Source: Lunularia cruciata (Eukaryota; Streptophyta; Marchantiopsida; Lunulariales; Lunulariaceae). Taken from it: 64,000 nucleotides of DNA. Under the pieces are notes generated by a model. It ran no database searches and was not told where the DNA came from. It saw nothing but the letters and a program-made list of their open reading frames with translations. Made by a program: the position numbers and the translations under genes. This document shows positions 47,961 to 58,465 of this stretch, one piece after another (positions within the stretch are counted from its first letter, which is position 1; each line of letters begins with the position of its first letter). The stretch covers positions 3,286,001-3,350,000 of the forward strand of contig OX419757.1 in the NCBI GenBank assembly GCA_948567375.1, in the 5' to 3' direction.

Positions 47961-48514
47961 TTAATAAATAATGTTAAATCCTTATAGTATCAGTATGAAA
48001 AGTCTGGCCTACTGCACTGACAAGAATTACACACTACAGAAGGGTAATGGTAAGGTTTCCTTTTGTCTATTTGGATTTGCAATTCCTACTAATAAATCAT
48101 CGGACAGTTTAGTATACGAAGGTATCTAGGCTTCGAATCTATGATTCTTCACGAGAAGTGAATTTTCCATAAAATCTTCAGGGTAAAGAGTCCAGATTTT
48201 ATTGAATACATTAGAGGGTTTCAATAATCACTTTTATGGATACTTTTAAATAACCGTAAGGAAATTTAAAGGTAAATTATGGGTAAAATTCATCACAGTA
48301 AAGAATTGATGGGTCACGAAATCCAAAAAGATTTATGGGTAATAAGGATTCTGTAAAAGTTTATGAATGCATTAATTGAAGCTTTCTCTTGTTTACTTGT
48401 ATCATAGGGTATATCTTTTTCCCCTTTTGTGCACAGATTTTATATCAATTTGTCAAATGATCCCCTTACTATAGACCGACATCTGTGCCGATATGAGGGG
48501 TAAGCCTATTGTCT

Positions 48515-49345
48515 ATGGAGTCTATTATCTATGGAGGAAATGACACCTGTATGTTTTTGGATAGTTGTGTTCTCTTGGTACCCTATTTTCTTTCTGTTTT
48601 GTGGTTGTTTGTAGGCTAATTTTGGAGACATATTTGACCAAGATGGAGATATCCTTTTCTCTCCAAGTGTTATTGCGGTTAACGAGAGATCATCTATCCC
48701 CACAAGCACGAGAGTACCTTCCATCCTTTGCTTCACTACCGTTGGATTGGACCAGAGGTTTGCAACCTTCCTTGATGGAGTGACAACAATATGCTACATT
48801 CTCTCTTAGTTGACTTGTTCATTCCTCGGGCAACTGGAGCACCTCTTTGCTCTTGCTCCGACAAGGGTGCAGGATCCTAGCTCGACCATACATTAGGGCA
48901 TTCCAACTTGCAATTACCTTCTCTACAACAATGAGGTTCCGCCTACGTTTGGTCCACCTGTCTGCATCTTCGTTAGTCACTTGTGAGTGTGGTTTTACAC
49001 TAGATGCAATAGCGTTCTATATGACATAGTGTCATGTTGGAGGATAGAGGATAGCTACCCATGATGTCATCTGGGATAGTGTTTGCTATGGCAAGAGAGA
49101 GTGGATGTCTTGCTTGGAAGGAGCATTTGTATGCTTTGCAAATGACACGTGTCAAAGCATACTTATACTTGGTCTGAGATGATCAGGTGACAATGGCAGA
49201 TATTGGGATTACAGATCCTACACGTGATACAATTTTGGAGTTATATTGAGGAATGAACACTATGTTCATTCCTCAATATTTGTCAAGGACATTTGTCAAG
49301 GAGTGCAAGAGAGCTTATTATATTACATGTCAAAGGATACCATTC
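48515..49345 (+). mobile_element. Second non-LTR retrotransposon copy, 5'-truncated
   Basis: Homologous to the reverse strand of about 7930-9100: shared phrases TCTATGGAGGA, AGATATCC/GGTGTCC followed by TTTTCTCTCCAA.TG, GGATCCTAGCT and ATGAGGTTC.GCCTA. The translation gives MRFRLRLVH, a knuckle C-X1-C...C near 48980-49035, then a decayed endonuclease stretch near 49070-49210. It starts past the RT, as expected of target-primed insertions that stop early. Stops are frequent. Confidence 0.75.
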
Positions 49346-49689
49346 TCATACTTTGTTGCATACTTTAAATAGCATGTGTCCATTGCTATGTAGAGAGCAT
49401 TGGCTGGTGCAATCCATAGCAAAGCAATCACACTAGGTGATGTTTCTTCGGATGCTCTAGTAGTTTATAGACCTTACGACTTGCATAGATCAAATATCTT
49501 AAGTGCAGTAGTGCAGATTTCTCATGGTGATACTACTAGGACCAAGCTCTATTTTATCTCTTTTGTCTCTCTCTTATATAACTTTATGGGTCTTTCCACC
49601 CTTCATGTGTTATACATGGTTTTTCCATACTTTTTCTCTCTAATCTTCTATAGAATCCATTTTGTAATATTCATCAACATCTCCATAAG

Positions 49690-49830
49690 TATCGTGGTTT
49701 CTAGTGTTGAAATCTCCATATTGTAATATTAATTAGATAATTGAATGCTCTTGAGGCTTTCATACCCCGTAAGGGAACAAAGGTGAGGCAACATCCCTAT
49801 AACTATCGTGGTTTCTACTGTTGAATCCTC
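49690..49830. repeat. Imperfect 115-bp duplication
   Basis: TATCGTGGTTTCTA.TGTTGAA occurs at about 49689 and 49803. An open frame at 49400-49726 lies mostly in AT-rich, Ile/Phe-rich DNA and is not called. Confidence 0.6.
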
Positions 49831-49863
49831 AATTGGGGTTTAGGGTTAACAATTGAGGCTTAG

Positions 49864-49943
49864 TCCCATTTGATTTTTTTGTCATTCCCTTTTACGGCTT
49901 GATTGATGGGTCCTTCCCATCCTTCATGTGTTTGACGCGATCA
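49864..49943 (-). repeat. Dispersed short repeat, copy E
   Basis: Reverse-strand copy reading, in repeat sense, GATCGCGTCAAACACATGAAG, GATGGGAAGGACCCATCAAT, CAAGCCGTAAAAGGGAATGAC. Confidence 0.8.
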
Positions 49944-50349
49944 CCGTTTTACCTCTTGGAGGTTTTATATTTGGATTTGATGGATTTTTATGAGTGATTA
50001 GAGTAAGATTCCATAAAATAATATCACGGGCGATAAAACCGTAGGAGCCTTGTTAAAATTACCAGTTTACATTTACATTACGGTCTCAATTCCGTACTCT
50101 GGAAATATTTGTGAAACATATGGCAATTTAATATTTGGTAAAATGAAATATCATTGATAAACGTGGACAATTTCATAGAGTATTACGAAGAATATGAATG
50201 AGGCATCTGACAATTTGATATTGTTCATGACGGGGCGAAGGAAACTGAAACATCATTGATACATGTGGACAAAAAGATATTATTATTTGTATTTTATAAA
50301 ATAATTTTAGAATATTTATAATCTATATGCATCATGATTTTAAATACCA

Positions 50350-50414
50350 TGTTTGTCTCTCCCTTGTATTGGTTTGATGGGTCTTGCCATCCTTACTATA
50401 TTTTATGTGGTCAC
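50350..50414 (-). repeat. Dispersed short repeat, copy F
   Basis: In repeat sense: GTGACCACATAAAATATAGT, AAGGATGGCAAGACCCATCA, AACCAATACAAGGGAGAGAC. A further partial copy (TCTTCCCATCCTTCATATTT) is at 50487-50506. Confidence 0.75.
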
Positions 50415-51160
50415 TTTTTTGTTCATTTAAAATATCTCTAATATATGCGAATTCCAACATTTCACCAGTAAGATTTGTAAAAGAGGTCTTCCCATCCTTC
50501 ATATTTATGTAAGAATTTGTAAAAGATTTTATGGATTTCTACGAGCTCGCCGAATCCAAAATCGAAAACCCCCATTCAACCAGGACTATTGGACATCCTT
50601 CAAGACCAGCCCTAACTTCCATTCAATCTTAACAGCCACATTCTCATGCAGTCAACTTTGTTTAGCTATCAGATTCCAACTAGTGAAAGGCCTATCTATC
50701 CAGTTCCCGTTTCTGATCGTCACAGACGATTGGAAAGAACCCGCGCCTGATATTGCATTTGAGGCGGCTGTGTCCTCTGGTAGCCGATCGGGTCTGTACG
50801 ACGAGGACACAGCCTCGTCATGAATACTATGAACGGAAGATTTAGGTCTGCCGAAATCCCAAGGACTACAGTGGACACAAGTTACACACCTGTGGATCTA
50901 TGGGGAAAATTAAATGACATTTGGGTGAAGGCTTAATACTGGAGGAATCAACAAGATTAATTCTAACCAGTGTTTTATTTTGTAATGGTGCTTTATATAA
51001 CACGTGCCATGTCCGGGTAGCACCTTACTAGTAACTTGTAAAAAGAGATACCTCTCAAACAAAAGAAAATATTTCATAAGATTTTGTAGTTGAAGTTGAC
51101 TATCAAAGTTTCTTTCCACTACTGCAGCTCTCCTTTACCAAGGAAAAAACTTTGAAAATA
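50415..51160. other. No recognised gene
   Basis: Only the partial dispersed repeat near 50487 and short frames are visible. Confidence 0.4.
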
Positions 51161-51170
51161 AAAGACAAAA

Positions 51171-51216
51171 AAACTATAAATATATAATTTTGTTTACCTT
51201 GCACAGTGATCAACAA
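51171..51216 (+). promoter_or_regulatory. Upstream signals of the tRNA gene
   Basis: An AT-rich TATA-like tract (CTATAAATATATAA, about 51174-51187) and CAACAAG just before the gene (CAA at 51211-51216) match the usual plant tRNA promoter layout. Confidence 0.7.
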
Positions 51217-51289
51217 GCGCCTGTAGCTCAGTGGATAGAGCGTCTGTTTCCTAAGCAGAAAGTCATAGGTTCGACCCCTATCTGGCGCG
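51217..51289 (+). tRNA. tRNA-Arg (anticodon CCT)
   Basis: A complete 73-nt cloverleaf without intron. The acceptor stem GCGCCTG pairs with CTGGCGC (one T-G pair). The D-arm GCTCAGTGGATAGAGC is a good A box. The anticodon stem TCTGT/GCAGA encloses loop TTCCTAA with CCT at 51250-51252, reading AGG codons. The T-arm ATAGG-TTCGACC-CCTAT contains a canonical B box. The discriminator base is G at 51289 and CCA is not encoded. A short T run (51313-51316) may end transcription. All stems are intact, so the gene is likely functional. Confidence 0.97.
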
Positions 51290-51340
51290 TCAATTTCATC
51301 TTTGTAACTTGCTTTTGAACACTAGACGGTTTTAAATCGT

Positions 51341-51466
51341 CGATCAGCAACATCTCGGCGTTCCGTTTCCCGTTGGTCGGGATTCCTTTACGATTGCCGA
51401 TCAGCAACATCTCGGCGTTCCGTCTACCGTTGGTCGGGATTCCTTTAGAATCGCCGATCAGCCAAG
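51341..51466. repeat. 57-bp tandem repeat between tRNA and LEA-like gene
   Basis: CGATCAGCAACATCTCGGCG begins at 51341 and 51398; a third, partial start (CGATCAGCCAAG) is at 51455. Units share GTTGGTCGGGATTCCTTTA. Confidence 0.95.
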
Positions 51467-51638
51467 TTCTGGCACCTCGTTCCCCAAAGTCGGAAAGTCT
51501 TGGCCGTCCTTGCGACCGTAATGGGGATTCTCGCCGGTCCTCGTGAAAGGATGGGTCTCGACGAGAGGGAGCTTGCTTCCCCGAGGACGAGGTCCCGGCT
51601 ACTACACTTGTCATCTCATGTCTCACACTTGTCGCCTT

Positions 51639-51727
51639 CACGCGTCCATTGGCCGTGCTCACAACAACTCATGGATTTTGGCGCTCCAAAACGGTGCTGC
51701 TGTCACTCACTCCTTCTACTTATAGAA
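51639..51727 (+). promoter_or_regulatory. Probable promoter of the LEA-like gene
   Basis: CACGCGTC at 51639-51646, a CCATTGG (inverted CCAAT) at 51647-51653, and a weak TATA-like TATAGAA at 51721-51727. The ATG follows at 51876. The octamer is the one seen before the acidic-protein gene. Confidence 0.4.
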
Positions 51728-51875
51728 TCGAACGAGAAGTCTTCGAAGATTGATATCTCAAGGACTTATCTCTCGAAGAGTGTGAAAACCCAATTGAAGC
51801 GTTAAAGAGTGAACAATTTTCTTGGCCGTCATCGCATGAGTTAGACGCAAAGGATTTGTAAAGGAGAGAACTCAG

Positions 51876-52822
51876 ATGAGGGCAGCAATGGCTAGAACAA
51901 GAGATTGGAATTGTCTGAAGCATGTGACCTGGACCATCGGCAGGGAGTACCAAGCGTTGTGGAAGCCTTTGAGTTTACCATATCCAGAGTTGGGAGGCGC
52001 CAGAAAGCTGCATTGTCTGAAAAGTGGTGGCCTCGAGGCCTCGGCTGTTGAAGGTCTCGGCCTGTCTACTTCTCCAGCTTCTTCTTCTCCTCTGGGTGCC
52101 AGAAGCTATGCCCAAGGAGCTTACAAGAAGGAACCAGACGACGGTGCTGACAAAGTTGTGGGAGCGGGTATGCGATCAGTTACTCTCCTCTCTTCTCTTG
52201 CATTGTGTTTGTGAAAACCAGTCGTATTTTTAGTTTGGTTTCGAGTTACAAGGTCCATGCAGTTGAGGATGCCATGGTAAACCGATAGTTTCCTTCTATA
52301 TGCATTTCGTACGGTATTTGTTTGTACATCTGTTTGGAAATCGGTCTTGTTTTCTGACATGTGGGTTCGAGCTAGAAGGCCGATGCAGAGATTGATACCC
52401 TGGTGATCGTTTCATGCATGCACTTGGTTTCGTTTGTGGGTCAACCTGCGTGTTCTTTATTTTCCCGTTGGGAAGTGGATCGTCGTTTTAGTTTCTTTGT
52501 TTTGATCTCTATCGGGTGGATAGTCTGGTGAAAGGATACATGAATTGGACCTCTATGTGAGTTGACCTGACGGGAAATTGAAATGATTGTGCTGGCAGCG
52601 CAAAGTACCAAAGCCGAGAAGAGTGATGGACTTGGAGAGGAGATGAGAGTGGACTCTTGGGTGAAGCATGAGATCGAGGAGACAGATGGTGATAATGTCA
52701 TTGACAAGGCTAAGCAAGGAGTGAAGAAAGTAGGTGAGAAAGTTAAGGATACTGTTAATTATGTTAAACCAGGAGACTCTCATAAAGAGAAACCGAGCGT
52801 TAGTGGCACGGTATCCAACTGA
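51876..52822 (+). CDS. LEA-like protein with probable mitochondrial presequence (two exons)
   Basis: Exons 51876-52167 and 52599-52822, joined across a 431-bp GT/AG intron in phase 1. The predicted product has 171 residues. The N-terminal part (about 1-75) is rich in Arg, Leu and Ser and poor in acidic residues, ending in ARSYAQ, which fits a mitochondrial processing site (Arg at -3, cut before or after Tyr-Ala). From about residue 80 the protein is hydrophilic and charged; residues 135-155 read DKAKQGVKKVGEKVKDTVNY, an amphipathic Lys-rich helix like the 11-residue repeats of group 3 (LEA_4) proteins, which protect membranes and enzymes during drying. The ATG at 51876 is used because it opens the frame; Met5 is an alternative. 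The open frame across both exons, splice sites and composition support a real gene. Exact family membership is inferred. Confidence 0.7.
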
Positions 52823-55128
52823 GGGAGAAGAGGAAGCGGTTGATGCGGCGAAAGATCGGGGTAGATGTTAAAAAACTGGGAATGACAGACCAACATGGAT
52901 CAAATCGTATCCATGAGCGAGCGGATGATCTAGTAAGACTTCCAGTTCATAATCTGCACCTTCTAGTCATGGCGCCGTTGCACAAGCACCGTAAAGCTGC
53001 ATGGCACTGACCGCAGCTTGATTTTCATTAGATTGGAAGCTCAGTCACGAACCCGTAGGAAGAAGTTGTAAATACATTGAATAACACAATGTTGACGCAA
53101 GAAGTCAATCAAACAAGTAGTTGTTTGGAAAGTTTTGCACCCAATCAAGTCTGGAATGTCTTTGTTTATGCACTGCAATATTTTCTTGCTTGGTACCTGG
53201 TAGGGTCCATCTAGTTGGCGAGGACAAACGGAGTTGAAGGAATGTTCAGTGTATCGGAGTTTTGAGACATCGTCTATACTTGATTTTGAATACAAAGTGA
53301 AAGACATGGATCAGGTCTTCTCGCACATGAATTTTTGTCTATATTCTGGTCTTGAATCGAATATAAGCGGAAAACGTTAACCAGATGCTCTTGCGCATGA
53401 AATATGCCCTGTGATGGTAGTTGATGAACTGGTAACGTGTCTACAATATAAACTGAATCCCACTAGTGGACACTCCGCTCAGGAAACAATTGACTACACT
53501 GGTTTAATCAGCAGCAGCATCTACAGCAGAAGTCTAAGGCCGATTCACCAGAAAGATGTACGTATAGCAGATGGACCTTTAAGTGAGCCGAGCAGGAAGT
53601 TTGAAATTACATAAAATTACAAGTTCTGAACTTGCTGGATCTATCATGAAATACGCTACAGGGATCCTCTTTGTCCAAATTACAGCATTAGAATAGACCT
53701 AACATGACAAAAGGATGAAAGGGAAATAGAATAGACCTAACATGACCAACAGGATGAAAGGGAAAGAGGATTACAGCAGTAGAATAGACCTAACATGACA
53801 ATAGGATGAAAGGGAAAGAAGTGGTACAGGCAAATGTCTGCTATAAGCAGAGGAGCGAGCGTTGGTTAGAGGAATAGTATAAAATAGGTGTTCCCATGTA
53901 TATGCATATCAATACCTTACGGCCCTAAAGTTGTCTATACTGTAAAGTTGACCAGAGGACTATAAACCTGTGAATAATGTCAATAGGAACACTAAGCACC
54001 GCCCTTACTTAAAAAAAGCGTACGGTAAGTAACTTGCTTATGATAATGATCAATTTGCACGTACGAAGTAGAAATGTTTTGGTTAGGCTTTTCTCGTTTC
54101 CTCTGTCAGGAGATTCACACGCAATCATGGCAGACTGATGAACAGAGGTGTGAACAGAGATAACAGAAGTATGCGTCACATGCAGGCAGACTCCTGATAG
54201 AGTGAGTATAAAAGGTCTGGACAATATGTAGCCCACCTGAAAAGAAGTTTTAAGGCTTGTCATTCGGGTGCCGTTTGCTTGAGATCCCAGCAAGGAAGTA
54301 TTCGCGTAGTATAGACTTCGTCTTCTAGTCATCTACGAAAATACTCCTGCCAAAATCCAAATCCGAACTTCATTTCTTACTTTCTGGTGCATGACTGAAT
54401 GTGGGCTGTCCAGTTAGTTTTCTGACTGATAGTTTGAGACACAGCAATCAGGAGATTCGTGCACAACGACCTGCCGGACTAAGGTACAATACCATCTCAT
54501 TTGAGACCAAAATATCAGTTCAAATCCGTGGTCTCCAAAGGAAATTTGTAACCAAGGAGGTATTTCAGCAACTGCCTAACAGTCTATGAACCCTTACTGA
54601 TTTTATACACATATTTTGCGCATTGTAAGAATCACCTTGTTCTCAACTCGATTTTGTGGACATTGAACAAGGAGAGAAAACTTGTCAGATACCCTGCTCA
54701 TCTAACTTCTCGGTACGCGTACCACAAATGAAACCGAAGTGCAGCGGTAGATCTACTCATCCCAGAACAGTGTATCTATGAGCGATCTTACACCGCCTAC
54801 ATCAAAGCTGCCAACTCTCCTCATTCTTGACTTTCGATCATGATAGAAGTCAGGGGAATTTTGTTCAGTCTCTAAGGAAAGAAGGGAGTCAAACTCGTCA
54901 CTATGTGGGTCCACTGCACGACCAAACCTCCTTTTCTGGCGCCCGTTGGGTCTACCTTGTTGACATGTTGACTCTATTACAAGATTTCACGATCCTGTGC
55001 TATACTCCAGTGATCTTTTGCCGATCGTGGCACGTCCGAAACGAGTTTGTATCAGTAGATTGAAGGAAAGAAAAAGGATATCTTCCCTGTAGCAACATCA
55101 AAGCAAAAGTTTGTACATCTACTCTACA
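52823..55128. other. No recognised gene; contains a tandem repeat
   Basis: Short frames (53041-53307 -, 53411-53614 +, 54009-54332 -) have no known motifs. Confidence 0.4.
53689..53820. repeat. Three-unit tandem repeat (38-53 bp)
   Basis: TAGAATAGACCTAACATGAC starts at 53689, 53727 and 53780; each unit ends GGATGAAAGGGAAA. Confidence 0.95.
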
Positions 55129-55350
55129 CTACAGTCCTTCACGAGTTCGGATACGATATTGATACTCCTTTGGTTCTGCAAGGAGATTAGGAGTTCCCGT
55201 CGTGCTAGGTAAAATCCTGAAACCAGATCCATTCGTGTCCTGCAAAGGAGTTGCAGGGTTCTCCACCTCCTCAGACATCCCGCACTCTGAGGCCATACAT
55301 TTAGCTGTGGTCAATGAGCTGGGAACCTCCTCAATCTTTGCTGCCAAGAA
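55129..55350 (-). CDS. Unidentified open frame, possible terminal exon
   Basis: Read on the - strand, an open frame ends with TAG at 55129-55131 and runs back past 55347 to acceptor-like TTGGCAG and TTGTCAG sites. There is no suitable ATG at its start; ATGs lie inside. The translation (KIEEVPSSLTTAKCMASE... REGL) is polar with no known motif. Upstream exons could not be found. It may be chance. Confidence 0.2.
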   Translation of the reverse strand, partial: FLAAKIEEVPSSLTTAKCMASECGMSEEVENPATPLQDTNGSGFRILPSTTGTPNLLAEPKEYQYRIRTREGL

Positions 55351-58300
55351 AAGACTCTGACAAGCAGTCTGAGGATGAATCTTGCATTATGCTGAATTGG
55401 CTCGCTGTTATTGTTAGGGGTTCGCTCTTCCGCAAATTTAACTAATCACGGTTGTCACCCAGATATTACTATTGTAAGATATAAAGTGCAGACGCAGATG
55501 TCGGAGTTTGACAAAGAAGACTGCTGAATCAAAGCTCTCTGAAGAAACAATCGGAATAAAAGATCTACATGCTTAAGTCTACCTGCTGGCTACAACTGTG
55601 ATTGTAGAACACGCCCCATTCAGACCTCCAGTTTCCATCGATAAACCCTAATTTTTCTTCATTTGACCACCAACCACATGAAAATCTGCAGTGACTCTTC
55701 TTTCATATCAAGCATAATGGGTCCCCGTCTCTAGCAGCAGCGAGGCGGGCGAAAGTAAGCTCCCGAAACAAAAGCTGCCAAAGCCTATCCAAACCTCCCG
55801 ACGTTTTGACAAATAGACGTGGTCCACAATCTAGAGAGAATCAAACCCTGTGACAACCTGACTAAGCAGGGTGTTCATTACAGGCTCCAATCTCCTCGTA
55901 CTTCAGCTGACCACTAGCAGTCTCAAACATCTAAAAGTTACTGTAGCTTAGTCGAGTGCTTTAGTACGTTCATTCCAAATTGTTGGGCATCGGGGGAAAG
56001 CCAATCATCTCTGCAAATCACAGAAGTGCTCGTTGCGCTTATCAGCCTTGCACTCACTAGCAGCTGTTTCCGCCCAATAGTGGGGCCGAGACGACCAATA
56101 CTGCGCAGGCTTTCTGAAGCATGCGCAGTATTGGTCCGTCCGCCACCATCTGATTAGTAAGTCGGCCAATAGTGCTCTTCCACCGTCATTTGCTTCATAC
56201 ACTTCATTGTACTCAGTTTCTAACGTCTTCAAACACCAAAGATGGAAGGTCTTTGGTTCATGAACTATTATAATAAAGCAAATGAAATTAAGCGTTAAAG
56301 TCGTAACTTAAGGGCTAGTAGGGGTCATATTGACTACAGTAGTTTTATACACCCCAATTATCAAGTTGAAGCCATAGAGAATACCATCATGAATTTCACC
56401 ATATCTATATTCGAAAGTGTATGATATAGAGTACCACTATTGATTCCTTCAACATTTGCACATGCTATCATAGATCACATGGTTTCATCCACCTGACGTC
56501 TCATTGTACCCATCAACAAACATTTGTTTTCTATCACTCAAACTGTTGATCGAGGAGGTCTTTTCCCTTCTCTCCTGAAACGTTTCTAACTGGAATAAAC
56601 TCTCACCTTACTTCGTTGTATATATGCAAGAAAACTAACCAGGAGTTTATTGATTTGATCAGGAGGTAAATAAGCTCATCGAGCCATGATCTGGCGAAAA
56701 GTTTCATGTATCTATGATTGGTCGTGTAAGCTTTCATGTTAGAGGGTTAATCCAACAGATAATATTGACCATCACTTTGACGTTTGAATAAACAAAGTGT
56801 ACATATTGTTCGACAACATTCAAACGACTTGGTAATATATGCTTTTATGAATAGAGAAACAACTTATGGAGAAGTGGACAACCGTAATATCATCAAAGTA
56901 ATAATAGAAAGTCACATTAGGGCCTCTGCTCACTATTGCCTTGCTTCGCTCACCTTGTATGGTCAGTCGAATAGGTTCGATGATAAAGAAAAAGTCCGCA
57001 TGTCTGAATTCGAAAATGTTCAGTGTAAATTCTTGAACCAAAGAATTTTCTTTGAATCTTAATTAGGTATAGTTATTAATATTTGGAAAGTTCTCTCACT
57101 TCGCATAAAACCACATCAGTTAATTAAGACCAGAGAAATCTTTTGCATCATGTGGAAGATAAAGAAAGCGGATCAAGTATAAAGTTTTAAGTAGGTATGG
57201 TTAAGTCTATACAACAACTTTGAAATTATAAGAGAGGGCAGCCAACAGAGAACCCTCGGACAGCGAGTAAAATTTAGTGATGAGAAATTCTCGAAAATGC
57301 ACTCAATGTGCTGATTCTGAATCCATCCTGTTCTCGTCCACCACATTTATCCCGATGATTAGGTATGGAATCCTCAATTACCGTATCGAATTTCAGACAG
57401 CCCACCAATACTCCTCTTACTGGATCTTGTACCTCGACTCACAGAATGCAACATCTTCATCCGAAAGGATAGATAGAATTTGATTGAACACGAGATGCAG
57501 TAAAAGATCAACTGAATTGAGGTGTGGAATCTCCAAAATTTTACATGGAGTTCAGTATAAACCTATATCGGAACCACAAAAATTTGACAATATTGTCTCC
57601 AAGGTACATGCATATTATAGACATCAAACCTATACCATTATGGATTATAGAGATGGACTATTAGGTTTTGAGATTTGATCAATTTATGATGGTGACCTGC
57701 TTCTGCTAATATAGTGATAGATAATGGACCGTCGTGGAAAATTTAGGAGCCAATGTGGTCATTGAGCTCGAAGTTAGCTTATTGACCACCCATGGTATTG
57801 ACATCTCAAAAGAAAGTGTATCATCCTTCAGCGCTCTGTTCCAACATGGGTAGAGAAGTGATAAAAGGCGAACGCATTCTTAAGTCTTCAACTGTCATAA
57901 AATTTATCATCGAAGCACATGGAAAGGAGAAAATAAACCTTGGTGTGTGATAAACATCAGTATCACTTGGTAGTTGTAGACCTCATATAAGAGTGATGAG
58001 TTCTATCTCCCTCACATTTCCAGCATGTGTCCAAATCGACGTTCATATTATATTCATCCATCAACTTCCGGTGTTGGTCTGAGAAATTCTTCGAGAAGGA
58101 AAGTTTACGAGGGCTCATGCTGATATTCTCAAAGATCTGGTGTGGATCTTCCTTACATGTCGGCGCACTGTTCCTGAAGATAATCTGCAATCGTATCTAG
58201 TGTGAACCGCCGACCCAAGGCTCAAAAGACCTTTTCGATAACCTAATTTTCTTCACATTCCGATCCGGTCAAAACTGAGATTTTCCTCGAGGTAAAGCAC

Positions 58301-58375
58301 CTTCATCTGGAGAGGCCTCGAATTCAGCTTTTCAAGAAGAAAGCCGACCTCCTTTTTCCTACGCGGTCGCCTTTT
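55351..58375. other. No recognised gene; one strong hairpin
   Basis: Apart from the foldback at 56094-56135, only short unassigned frames are visible. Confidence 0.4.
56094..56135. repeat. Perfect 14-bp inverted repeat (hairpin)
   Basis: ACCAATACTGCGCA (56094-56107) pairs with TGCGCAGTATTGGT (56122-56135). Inside, GCTT and AAGC pair again, so the stem extends to about 18 of 19 pairs with a 4-nt loop. Outside, GGCCGAGACG and CCGTCCGCC continue the pairing imperfectly. Confidence 0.9.
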
Positions 58376-58465
58376 TCCTCATAGAACACAAGAAGATGGG
58401 AAGACCCCATCAAGCCGTACAAGGGAGAGACGAAAGAGGTAGAATGGGGCTAGGCCCCATTCAGC
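58376..58465 (+). repeat. Dispersed short repeat, copy H
   Basis: AACACAAGAAGATGGGAAG, ACCCCATCAAGCCGTACAAG, GGAGAGACGAAAGAGGTAG, then AATGGGGCTAGGCCCCATT, itself an inverted repeat. The left side carries an inverted piece of the repeat start (CCTACGCGGTC at 58358-58368). Confidence 0.85.

Noticed and set aside
49400-49726. Hydrophobic 108-codon open frame
   Set aside because: The second half is AT-rich DNA giving runs of Ile, Phe and Ser; no ATG-supported gene structure and no family.
51228-51662. A 144-codon open frame on the - strand with two copies of a NAEMLLI segment
   Set aside because: It starts without ATG, its repeated part is the translation of the 57-bp tandem repeat, and its end (GVEPMTFCLGNRRS) is the reverse translation of the tRNA-Arg gene, a well-known artefact in plant annotation.
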